A stretch of 64,000 bases of DNA from Clostridium_AD sp050717535 (GTDB lineage Bacteria > Bacillota > Clostridia > Clostridiales > Clostridiaceae): NCBI RefSeq assembly GCF_050717535.1, contig NZ_JBOITM010000028.1, positions 143,335 through 207,334 on the forward strand, given 5' to 3'. Positions 35,909-44,109 of this stretch are shown here, piece after piece; position 1 is the stretch's first letter, and each line of letters opens with the position of its first letter. The notes below the pieces were generated by a model, which saw only the letters and a list, made by a program, of their open reading frames with translations, searched no databases and had not been told where the DNA came from. A program made the position numbers and the translations under genes.

Positions 35909-36004
35909 ATGCCAGATAAGGGTAAAAGTAAAGGGACTACAACTAAGAATACTGGTAAAAAAGGTGAGAAAAAAGAACAAAAAAACAAAGGACCTAAAAA
36001 GTAA
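35909..36004 (+). CDS. Very basic 31-residue peptide
   Basis: Small ORF with a strong ribosome site (AAGGGGG, eight bases before ATG 35909), a consensus promoter upstream and a terminator directly after the stop. This makes a real and well-expressed gene likely. The product is MPDKGKSKGTTTKN..., and over a third of its residues are Lys, together with Gly, Thr, Lys-Lys and Asn, and no hydrophobic residues at all. It should be disordered and bind nucleic acid or other polyanions. I do not recognise a family. An alternative is that the transcript acts as a small RNA and the peptide is secondary. Confidence 0.7.
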   Translation: MPDKGKSKGTTTKNTGKKGEKKEQKNKGPKK

Positions 36005-36050
36005 TAAAAATTCCTGAGCTCAAAAAGTTCAGGAATTTTTTATTTTTTAG
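36005..36050 (+). terminator. Terminator after the basic peptide gene
   Basis: Hairpin aaaaattcctga/ttcaggaattttt followed by T-rich sequence, beginning right after the stop codon. Confidence 0.88.
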
Positions 36051-36327
36051 TAGTGAAATACGAGTGGAATTATCTAAGGTTTCTTAATTAAAACGATGAA
36101 ATATTAAAATTTTCAATAAATTTACAAAGTATATGATAAAAATGGTTGTAATAAATCAATTTTCAAACCATAATTAAAAAAGAGAGTTAGTATAATATAC
36201 GTTAATGAGGGATTTATGCTAAATCAAGTAAAAATCTAATAAATCAGAGGATATTGTAATTTACTGTAGAATATATTTAAGTGATAAGTTTTAGTACAGG
36301 CATATAAAGGAGTTGGATCTAATAGGC
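36051..36327 (+). other. Upstream region of the GAP1-type locus
   Basis: About 280 A/T-rich bases without a supportable ORF. A TATAAT at 36191-36196 could be the -10 of the large locus that follows, but no good -35 is present at 16-18 bases. This would leave a leader of about 125 bases. I see no structured leader. Confidence 0.4.
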
Positions 36328-37356
36328 ATGAGAATCAAGCATACAGAAATTAATGATTTAGTTGAGGAGATAGAGATAATTCTTTCTATCAAAGATGAAA
36401 TATCAGATGAAGAAATAAATAACTTTGTAGACTCTTTTACTTCACTAACTGAAAGTGAAGTAAGAGAGAAAATTGCAGAAATAACTGATGATGATGAATA
36501 TTTAATAGATGAAGTAAAGATAGAAGAGCAGTTGGATGAAAAACAAATAAATATACAAAATAAGGCCTCAGAAGAAACTGAAATAACTGAAATTGAAACA
36601 ATAATCGAACACAGCCAAATAAAAAAAGAACAACAAGTAGAACAAATTAGTATGTATAAAATTGAAGAAAGTAAGGAAAAATCAAAACCAACAGTAGAAG
36701 CATTAAATGCCCTGCTAACGGATATAGTTGCCATAGCAGGTGAAGTTAAACATAACCAATTATTCTTGCAATGGCAGTGGCCAGAAAAAGCAAATAGGGT
36801 TAAGGTAGTTTATAGAGGCGATAGTTTTTCTAAAAGTGCCGAGGACTCATCAGCAATTGCTAGTGTAATAAAAAGAGAAAAAGATGAAGTAGCAGGAATA
36901 TTTGTTATTGACAAGATAGTAGAAGGAAACTATTATTTTACTATTTATGTTATGACAGAAATAAACGGACAGTCTTTTTATTCAACAGGAAAACGAAGAC
37001 TTATGGTGAATAGAATGCCTATTGAAATATATTATGATTTGAAGATTAAAAGAAGCTTACTTGGCAAGCTTAAATCAGCAGAAATTATTTTTAGTATGGA
37101 TGGAGACGATGAAATTAAATTACCAGCTATTACAGCTATAGGTAAAAGAGGCAATATGCCAATTCAAAAATCAGATGGCGATGATATGTGTACTTTTAAT
37201 GGGGTAGTAATAACTAAAAATAAGCTTTCTGTTTTTGATTTTCCTATAGAGGCCATACAAAACAATATGTACATAAAGCTCTTTGTTATGAATGATAAAG
37301 AAAGTGCAAGGTATAGGATAATATCTCCAGCTAGAGAAAAACTGTATTTTAAATAA
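36328..37356 (+). CDS. WQW-motif beta protein A (first gene of GAP1-type locus)
   Basis: Unrecognised family. The N-terminal third (about 1-120) is very acidic, helical and probably disordered (many Glu, Asp, Ile). The C-terminal 215 residues form a beta-rich domain beginning LFLQWQWPEKANRVKVVYRG and containing GKRGNMPIQKSDGDD. Both elements recur in the protein at 51289-51927 (IIKWQWAKG; KQGNYPISKEDG), so the two are paralogues. The LxWxWP pattern resembles the first strands of fibronectin-III-like folds. I prefer ATG 36328; an in-frame TTG at 36313 sits directly against AAAGGAG, while the ATG has a long 15-base spacing. It is followed by a GTPase and a GAP1-like gene, the same order as its paralogue. 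Confidence 0.8.
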   Translation: MRIKHTEINDLVEEIEIILSIKDEISDEEINNFVDSFTSLTESEVREKIAEITDDDEYLIDEVKIEEQLDEKQINIQNKASEETEITEIETIIEHSQIKKEQQVEQISMYKIEESKEKSKPTVEALNALLTDIVAIAGEVKHNQLFLQWQWPEKANRVKVVYRGDSFSKSAEDSSAIASVIKREKDEVAGIFVIDKIVEGNYYFTIYVMTEINGQSFYSTGKRRLMVNRMPIEIYYDLKIKRSLLGKLKSAEIIFSMDGDDEIKLPAITAIGKRGNMPIQKSDGDDMCTFNGVVITKNKLSVFDFPIEAIQNNMYIKLFVMNDKESARYRIISPAREKLYFK

Positions 37357-37394
37357 GTATTATCTAATGAAAGAACCGTCAGGAGGAATGAAAT

Positions 37395-38567
37395 ATGAAT
37401 TTGATAAAAAAATCTACTTATATATGTCCATTTTGTTTTACGGAACATAAATTAAATGAAGTGAGTTTTATATGTAAAAATGAACCAAATAAATGTGAAA
37501 ATGTTAAAAAAGGAATTGTAATGCCGCCAGTTATTAATGGTAAAAAGAATATAATGCCTAAGGATATGTTCTGTGATTCTTGTGGGGAGAAAACAAATGT
37601 GAAGGTTTGTCCTACATGTAATGCAGAACTTCCCTACACTATAGGTGAATATAAAGATCTGATTTTTGCAGTAATAGGTGCTAAAGAAGCAGGCAAGAGT
37701 CATTATATTGCAGTGCTTATAGATAAAATAATGAATGAGATTGGTGCTGCATTTAATTGCAGTCTACAAGCTATTAATGATGCTACAATAACAAGATATC
37801 GTAATGATTTTTATTATCCCGTATTCAGGAACAAAGAAATAATAAGAGTTACGCATTCAGCGAAAACAGATGCTTCAGTTACTCAGCCACTTATATATAC
37901 TTTATCTTTTAGAGAGACAAGCATCCTTGGTGGTCTTTTGATAAGTAAGAGAATAAGTAATGTGGTAACTATAGCTTTTTTTGATACTGCAGGAGAGGAT
38001 TTGAATGAAGAGGACACCATGAAGTCTGTAAATAAATACATATATAATTCTTCTGGTATTATCTTTTTGCTAGACCCACTTCAACTTACTAATGTACGAA
38101 ATTCTCTTCCAGAGGGAACAAAGTTGCCAGAACAAAATACTGAAATTGAGGATTTGCTTTCAAGAACAGCTAATCTTATAAGACGGGCAAAGGATAAAAA
38201 AATGACTCAACTTATAGATATACCAGTGGCTGTGGCATTTTCAAAAATGGATGCAGTGGAATGTTTACTTGATCCATCTAGTTGTATTAATTACCCTAGC
38301 AAACATATAGGTGCAGGTAAATTCCACATTGCAGATTTTGAGGATGTAAATGGGTCAATGGAATCGCTTATAAGAAGTTGGGGTGGAGAAAATTTTGCCA
38401 ATCAGCTTAGTTCAAATTTTAAGGATTATGCTTATTTTGGAATAACTGCTTTAGGTTGTAGTCCCAGCAGTAATCATATTGTGAATTTAAGACCTAATAG
38501 GGTTGAAGATCCATTTTTATGGTTGCTTTGGAAACATAAACTCATAAAATCAGAGAAGAGAAAGTGA
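37395..38567 (+). CDS. Zinc-ribbon TRAFAC-type GTPase A (DO-GTPase-like)
   Basis: P-loop GTPase with N-terminal zinc ribbons. Cysteine pairs: CPFC (11-14), CDSC (60-63) and CPTC (72-75). Walker A is GAKEAGKS (95-102), Walker B/switch II is FFDTAGED (195-202), and the base-recognition loop appears as FSKMD. Conserved IIFLLDPLQ precedes it and the family ending DPFLWLLWKH is at the C terminus. The 51971-53254 protein has the same plan. This matches what have been called DO-GTPases, found paired and next to GAP1 genes. No membrane segment is present, so it is cytoplasmic. It ends ten bases before the GAP1-like gene. The role is inferred: a nucleotide switch acting with GAP1. Confidence 0.85.
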   Translation: MNLIKKSTYICPFCFTEHKLNEVSFICKNEPNKCENVKKGIVMPPVINGKKNIMPKDMFCDSCGEKTNVKVCPTCNAELPYTIGEYKDLIFAVIGAKEAGKSHYIAVLIDKIMNEIGAAFNCSLQAINDATITRYRNDFYYPVFRNKEIIRVTHSAKTDASVTQPLIYTLSFRETSILGGLLISKRISNVVTIAFFDTAGEDLNEEDTMKSVNKYIYNSSGIIFLLDPLQLTNVRNSLPEGTKLPEQNTEIEDLLSRTANLIRRAKDKKMTQLIDIPVAVAFSKMDAVECLLDPSSCINYPSKHIGAGKFHIADFEDVNGSMESLIRSWGGENFANQLSSNFKDYAYFGITALGCSPSSNHIVNLRPNRVEDPFLWLLWKHKLIKSEKRK

Positions 38568-38577
38568 GGATAAAGGC

Positions 38578-41265
38578 ATGAAAATACAGCAATTGTATTA
38601 TACATCATGTAGAAAAGGCCTTTCCTCTGGAATGGGATTTCAAACCTGCTCTATATCTGATGGAATTACAGACTCTGAAAGGAAAGAAATAGAGAGCTAC
38701 TGTGTGTATGTACCTCCTAGTAATCTTCCTAGTCAACCAACTAAAGATGAAATAGATAAATTATTTCCAATAGCTTTTTCTTATTTTATTCTTGAAAATG
38801 GAAAACAAGTAGTATGTCAAGCAAAATATACAGGAAAAGACTATAGTGGACGATTTGGAAATTATTTCTGCCATGTTTTATTATTTGAAAAGGGAGAACT
38901 ACCATTTCATCCTATACAGATATATGGATCGGAGGTTTTTAAAAATCAGTTAACCCAAAGGGAAGAAAATGAGACGCAAATTAAGTCTTTGGAAGTTTTA
39001 CAACAGATAACTTTAGGAAAAGCTATAACATTAGAAAGTGTTTTGCAATTTTTAAAAGGCATTTCTATTACAAAAAGGAGCGAGAGCTTTAAAAATATGA
39101 TGAATGCAGTTATTGAGTATAACAAGGAGCAGAAGAAAATTATTTTTTGTGATAACAATGAAAATAATGTTTACTGGATAGCGGCTGTGCAATTGTGTCT
39201 TCCTTTAAAATTTTCTCAAGCATTAACTTTTACTACTTATAGCAATGATTGTGAAAATTCAAATTATATTATCTGTGGTACATCAGGAGAAGGAACTAAA
39301 GTCAATTTTAAAGATTGCAATAATATTTATAAATATAATGCATTTGATTTCATAAATGGATATAGTAGTGATTTAAATCATGACTTCAAATTTTCTAAAT
39401 TAGCACAGGTGGGTCTTTTAATATCAAAAGATACTTTACTACCATTTATAGATTTTATAGCTAAATTTGAATACGATGTCTTAGATGATCAAATTGATGA
39501 TTGCCTGTATCTTTATAATATGACTAAAAGAGGCATTTCTAAAATAGATACAGAAAGTATAATAAAGGGAATAAACTTTATTAATAACTATGGCTCTATG
39601 GAGTCTTTTCAGGAGGTTTTCAAGCAAATTGAGCCTGTGCTTAAGAAGATAAGTGGAGAGGTAGATATACATAGCGCAGAGGTTATTTCAAAATTTTTAT
39701 TTAATATAGCCCTGAAAACAAAAAACGAAATTTACATAAAGACTGCTTTTGAATTTTTCTTTGATGCTCTTTATTTTATGGTGGTAGATAGAGAAAATAT
39801 TAAGTTAGAAGAAATTATAGAATTACACGATAAGATAAGAGTTTTAAATAGCAATAAGATAGATGAGTTTATAAGATATTCCTTTGATCTTTATAGAATG
39901 GATGATTTGTATATATATATGGAAGGTGCAAAGGCAAGGCATGCTCAGTTTTATTTATACACACTATTCGGAAATTTTATTTTCCATAGCTATAGGGTAG
40001 GCACTACTACAAGCTGGGAAAGTATAATTAAAAATACTGCATTAGTGAAATTTATTTATAGATGTATTGAAATTTTAAGCTTAAGCAAAGATGAAATGAA
40101 ATTTATAACTAAATCTATTTATAAGAATGAAGAGTATTTTTCCAATTTTATGGTTATGTGCTATAAAAGTGCGGTAGTAAGTGGGGATAATAGGAAAAAA
40201 AGAATGGTTGCACAACTTTTAAAGGAAGCAATACAAGAGAATGATGAAGAGTGGACTTTGAAAACTAGGGATATTTTGAATGTTATAGATGGCGGTGAAG
40301 AACTACTATTTAGATATTTTGTTTATGAACTCAACTTTGCTGGAGATAAGAGTGAATACTTTTGGGCTTATTGTGACTCTGTTTTTAATAAAATACCAAG
40401 ATATAAACAAAAGTATTTTTCGGAGGCTGCCTCGGAATTACTGAATAGTTTAGAAAATAGTGAAGAGAATTCAAGTGAAAACACTAAAATTCTTAAATAT
40501 ACATTAAACAACCGTTTGAAAAATAATATAGACGTATCTTTATTATATTGTTTAATCGACAATTTTGAAAAGCAATTAGAGGCAACTTATCCGAAAGAAG
40601 AAATTGCAATAATTATTTCAGAAATAATATATCTTAAAAAATCAAGGGAGATTACGACAGAGCCTAATGTAACAGAACTTGTTTATTTCGGAATGAAGCT
40701 TCAGCAGGGAATTAATGTAATAAAAACAGTATGTGAAAAAGATAAATTAAATTTTGAATATATGGATAGGAATACATACAAAAGATATTTACAGTGGTAT
40801 TTATATAACATTTATATAAATGGTGTAGATGAAAAGTTAAAAGTAGATTATAAAAAAGTTACTGATTCTATCTGTGTACATGTGTATGAAGAAACATATT
40901 ATGAAACACTATTAAAAACCTTGGAGGAAATATTAAATGAAGAGAAAATTTATAAAAGGTTTTTAAAGGAAAATAAATTAGATGGATATGAAGTGTTTTT
41001 GGATTTTGTAATCTATATTTTCAAGAATACGGAGTTTTTTTCAAAGGATATAATGGAATATATTACCAATAAAATAATTTATACTTTAAGTAATAGTTCC
41101 ATGCGTGAAATGAAAAAATATGAAAATTATATGGGCGACGAGATTAGTACAGCGAGAAATAAATCAATGATAAGTAAGCCCTGGAAGAGTATATGCAAGG
41201 TAGTTCATGGAAACAGAGAAATTTCTGTAATTCAACGAGGAATAAATAAGTTAATTCGTAAATAG
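38578..41265 (+). CDS. GAP1-like protein A (GTPase-associated protein, long form)
   Basis: An 895-residue cytoplasmic protein whose first 130 residues match the GAP1 N-terminal domain: QQLYYTSCRKGLSSGMGFQTCS, then ESYCVYVPP, and KYTGKDYSGRFGNYFCHVLL. The same blocks recur in the protein at 53256-54989 (QQHYYTREKSGL; GKDYTGQRNRFLAHNYVV). After about 300 residues the rest is helical and unlike known enzymes (TPR-like by eye, unproven). I see no catalytic motif. In many genomes such proteins sit beside the GTPase, as here, and a scaffold or effector-platform role is the usual proposal. ATG follows GAGGATAAAGGC, ten bases after the GTPase gene. Confidence 0.78.
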   Translation: MKIQQLYYTSCRKGLSSGMGFQTCSISDGITDSERKEIESYCVYVPPSNLPSQPTKDEIDKLFPIAFSYFILENGKQVVCQAKYTGKDYSGRFGNYFCHVLLFEKGELPFHPIQIYGSEVFKNQLTQREENETQIKSLEVLQQITLGKAITLESVLQFLKGISITKRSESFKNMMNAVIEYNKEQKKIIFCDNNENNVYWIAAVQLCLPLKFSQALTFTTYSNDCENSNYIICGTSGEGTKVNFKDCNNIYKYNAFDFINGYSSDLNHDFKFSKLAQVGLLISKDTLLPFIDFIAKFEYDVLDDQIDDCLYLYNMTKRGISKIDTESIIKGINFINNYGSMESFQEVFKQIEPVLKKISGEVDIHSAEVISKFLFNIALKTKNEIYIKTAFEFFFDALYFMVVDRENIKLEEIIELHDKIRVLNSNKIDEFIRYSFDLYRMDDLYIYMEGAKARHAQFYLYTLFGNFIFHSYRVGTTTSWESIIKNTALVKFIYRCIEILSLSKDEMKFITKSIYKNEEYFSNFMVMCYKSAVVSGDNRKKRMVAQLLKEAIQENDEEWTLKTRDILNVIDGGEELLFRYFVYELNFAGDKSEYFWAYCDSVFNKIPRYKQKYFSEAASELLNSLENSEENSSENTKILKYTLNNRLKNNIDVSLLYCLIDNFEKQLEATYPKEEIAIIISEIIYLKKSREITTEPNVTELVYFGMKLQQGINVIKTVCEKDKLNFEYMDRNTYKRYLQWYLYNIYINGVDEKLKVDYKKVTDSICVHVYEETYYETLLKTLEEILNEEKIYKRFLKENKLDGYEVFLDFVIYIFKNTEFFSKDIMEYITNKIIYTLSNSSMREMKKYENYMGDEISTARNKSMISKPWKSICKVVHGNREISVIQRGINKLIRK

Positions 41266-41297
41266 GAAAAATACTGATATAATGGGGAGGAATGGTA

Positions 41298-42272
41298 TTG
41301 GGCATTTTTAATAATATAATGAGATTTATTTATAAAGTAATAGTATATCCTGTTAAGTTTATTTTGTTTGAGATTATATATTTTATAGAGAAAAACTTGA
41401 TTAATAGGAATATGTCAGATATATGTGAAGAATGTTATGAAAAAGTAACATTTCCTTATTATGTTTGTCCAAATTGCAATAGCCGGTATCCTGCTCTTAT
41501 GCCTACATTTAAGCATATTTTTTATTTTAAGTGCAGTTGTGGTAATAAATTGCCCCTAACTGCATTAAGTGGAAAAAGTGAATTGAAGACCTTTTGTAGA
41601 AAGTGCAAAAGTGAAGTGGCAATGAATAAAGTGAAAAAAATATGCATACCAATAATTGGAACTAATTCATCGTTAAAAACAAATTTCATAAATAATATAC
41701 TCAATAATATAGAGTTGAAATTTGATAAGCCACCTTTTAAAGCCTATTTATCTATATCAAAAACTCAAAGCTTTTTTTTAGGGAAAAGCGAAACTAAACC
41801 TTCTAGAAAAATTTATATTTTTGATATAAATGAGAAAGATTTAGTATTAAGTGATAAGTTAAGGAAGTATAGATATTTCAATTATTATGATGGAATAGTA
41901 TTTATATTTAATGGTGAAGAAGTTACAAATATATATGGAGATAGGGATAATGAATTGGATTTAAATGACATATTTGATATATTCATTTTAAATCTTCAGA
42001 AGAATTATGGACTTAAGCCTGGGGAAATAATTAATAAGGCGGTAGCAATTATAATTGATAATCCTATTCCCACTATGAACAAATGGAATAAGTATATTGA
42101 AGAAAAATTTAATGCTAAAATTAAAAATAGTTTCAGTAATTATAGATTTTTTCTAATAGATAGTTCTAATTTGACAAAACAAGAAGATAATAAGGACAAG
42201 TATTACGAAGTAGGAGTGGTTCAATGGATTTTAGGTCAAGTAGACAATAAAATATTGCGGTACACGGAGTAA
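41298..42272 (+). CDS. Zinc-ribbon GTPase relative with degenerate P-loop
   Basis: The 325-residue protein opens with an amphipathic or membrane-associating helix pair (MGIFNNIMRFIYKVIVYPVKF...). Several Cys pairs follow (CEEC, CPNC, CSC, CRKC; about 40-115), then a GTPase-like core. The P-loop position reads IPIIGTNSSLKTNF: the glycine before the Lys-Thr is Leu, so GTP binding is doubtful. A Walker-B-like IYIFDINEKD and a strand FYDGIVFIFNGEEV follow, but there is no N/TKxD. It looks like an inactive or altered relative of the two GTPases in this locus. TTG 41298 is favoured, seven bases after GGGGAGG; ATG 41292 is too close to that site. Confidence 0.75.
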   Translation: MGIFNNIMRFIYKVIVYPVKFILFEIIYFIEKNLINRNMSDICEECYEKVTFPYYVCPNCNSRYPALMPTFKHIFYFKCSCGNKLPLTALSGKSELKTFCRKCKSEVAMNKVKKICIPIIGTNSSLKTNFINNILNNIELKFDKPPFKAYLSISKTQSFFLGKSETKPSRKIYIFDINEKDLVLSDKLRKYRYFNYYDGIVFIFNGEEVTNIYGDRDNELDLNDIFDIFILNLQKNYGLKPGEIINKAVAIIIDNPIPTMNKWNKYIEEKFNAKIKNSFSNYRFFLIDSSNLTKQEDNKDKYYEVGVVQWILGQVDNKILRYTE

Positions 42273-42288
42273 AAAGGAGTAGATCTAA

Positions 42289-44049
42289 ATGAGGCATAAT
42301 AAAAAAAATAATAGATTATTAGTATTTATGATAGTGATAACACTGCAAATATCCTGCACTCTAAGTGTTTTTGCAAAGACGGGTGTTGGAGTTTCAAATT
42401 TAGATGTGATTTTCGTTTTAGATGCCAGTGGGTCAATGAAAACTAGTGATCCTCAGGAAATCAGAATAGAAGCTATTAAAATGTTTTTAGATATGTGCGG
42501 GGTGGCAGGAAACAAAGTGGGTCTTGTGGCTTATTCTGATAATATTATTAGGGTACATAATCTAGATACTATGAATTCAGCGGGTGATAAAGATAGTGTA
42601 AAGAGAATGACAACGTCCATACCTTTTGGACAAAAGACGGATACAGGCATGGGTATAAAAGAAGCTGTAAAACTTATGGAGAGCGGACATGAAATCAAAA
42701 ATAAGCCTATTATTATTCTTTTATCAGATGGTAAAAATGATCCACAAAGAAGTATGACTGAGTCTTTAAAGGATTTAAATGATGCAATAAATACCGCTAA
42801 AAGTAAACAGTATCCTATATATACTATAGGCCTAAACTATGATGGTACTGTAGACAAGTCACAACTCGAAAGTATATCAAGTAAAACCAAGGGTAAAACT
42901 TACATAACTAATAAAGCAGAAGAACTTACAAAGATATTAACTGATATTTATGCGGATAATTCAAAAATAAATATTCAGAATGCTGGAAGTATTAGCGCAA
43001 ATGGTAAATTTCAAGAGGTAGCATTAAAAATTCCTAATGCTAATGTACTAGAAGCTAATATATCTTTACTTTCTAATAAGCCGATCGAAGTAAAGCTAGT
43101 AAATCCAAAGGGGCAAGAGGTAACTATTCCTTCTAAGGATATAATTTTTACTTCTTCTAAAAAGTATTCTATGTTAAAAATCTTAAAGCCAGTGCAAGGT
43201 GATTGGATTATCAAAGTTAAGGGAATTAGTGGAGATAAAATAAATATAAGCTATATTTTTAACTATGATATTGAGCTAGCGGCTAAATTTAATCCAGTTG
43301 CTCCAAAATCTGGAGAGGTAATGAAAATAGAGGCTAATTTTTTAAGCAATGGACAAGTTATTGATGACGATGAGCTTTATAAAGACATGAAAGCAAAACT
43401 TATAGTTAAAAATATAAAAAATGGAGATGTTAAAGAAATTCAGCTTGCAAACACCAATAATTTATTTAGTGGAAAATATACTATGGCTGATAATGAAAAA
43501 TATGAGGTTAAGGTAAGGGTTGATGGAAAGAGTTTTTATAGGGAAACAACGCCTATAACAATTGGAGGAGGAAATACAGTAAAATCTTCTACTAATGCTA
43601 AAACCAAGGAAAGCGATAGTAAAAAGAATATAGTGGATATTATTTTTGCAGTATTGGCTACCATTGTTTTAATTTTGCTAGTAATAACATGGGTACTGAA
43701 AAAGAGAAATAAAGCGGCAGGCTTTGGACGAGTGATGTTGCAGATTAGAGATGAAAACAATAGTGAAGTATTACCTCCACAGCATAGAAGTTTGCATACT
43801 TATAGTGGAAAATTTAGTCTTTATGATGTATTGGGACTTAAAGAGGAATTTTCAGAAGTACGGGATCTTAAATTTTATTTTAAGGCTGATGATAGCATTG
43901 AGATAGTAAACAATTCCCAGTGCAGTATTCAAAAATCTGGTAGAGCTTTATCAAAGGATATTAAAACAAAGTTATATAATGGTGAAAGAATTGTAGTTCT
44001 TTTAAATAAATCATCTAAAAGCATAATTGTGGAGTTTTATAGTAACTAA
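42289..44049 (+). CDS. Secreted, membrane-anchored vWA-domain protein
   Basis: Predicted extracytoplasmic sensor or adhesion protein of 586 residues. A signal peptide covers about 1-29 (hydrophobic VFMIVITLQISCTLSVFA). A vWA domain (about 38-220) has a complete MIDAS: DASGS (45-49), Thr118 in KTDTG and Asp in LLSDGKND. Beta-sandwich-like regions follow to about 440. One transmembrane helix at about 450-472 (IIFAVLATIVLILLVITWVL) leads to a cytoplasmic domain of about 110 residues without recognisable motif. Its MIDAS neighbourhood (SMKTSDP) resembles that of the other vWA protein (SMKSTDP). AAAGGAG precedes the ATG. It lies 16 bases after the degenerate GTPase gene. Confidence 0.88.
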   Translation: MRHNKKNNRLLVFMIVITLQISCTLSVFAKTGVGVSNLDVIFVLDASGSMKTSDPQEIRIEAIKMFLDMCGVAGNKVGLVAYSDNIIRVHNLDTMNSAGDKDSVKRMTTSIPFGQKTDTGMGIKEAVKLMESGHEIKNKPIIILLSDGKNDPQRSMTESLKDLNDAINTAKSKQYPIYTIGLNYDGTVDKSQLESISSKTKGKTYITNKAEELTKILTDIYADNSKINIQNAGSISANGKFQEVALKIPNANVLEANISLLSNKPIEVKLVNPKGQEVTIPSKDIIFTSSKKYSMLKILKPVQGDWIIKVKGISGDKINISYIFNYDIELAAKFNPVAPKSGEVMKIEANFLSNGQVIDDDELYKDMKAKLIVKNIKNGDVKEIQLANTNNLFSGKYTMADNEKYEVKVRVDGKSFYRETTPITIGGGNTVKSSTNAKTKESDSKKNIVDIIFAVLATIVLILLVITWVLKKRNKAAGFGRVMLQIRDENNSEVLPPQHRSLHTYSGKFSLYDVLGLKEEFSEVRDLKFYFKADDSIEIVNNSQCSIQKSGRALSKDIKTKLYNGERIVVLLNKSSKSIIVEFYSN

Positions 44050-44109
44050 TTTTTGGAAAACTGAGAATTCAAAGCTTTGAACTTAAAATTGAAAGTGAGG
44101 GAAATTAAT

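Noticed and set aside
36291..36734. Minus-strand ORF of 147 codons, Ser/Ile-rich
   Set aside because: It is the mirror of the Glu/Asp-rich N-terminal part of the WQW protein A gene. It has no ribosome site, and its low-complexity composition follows from the sense codons.
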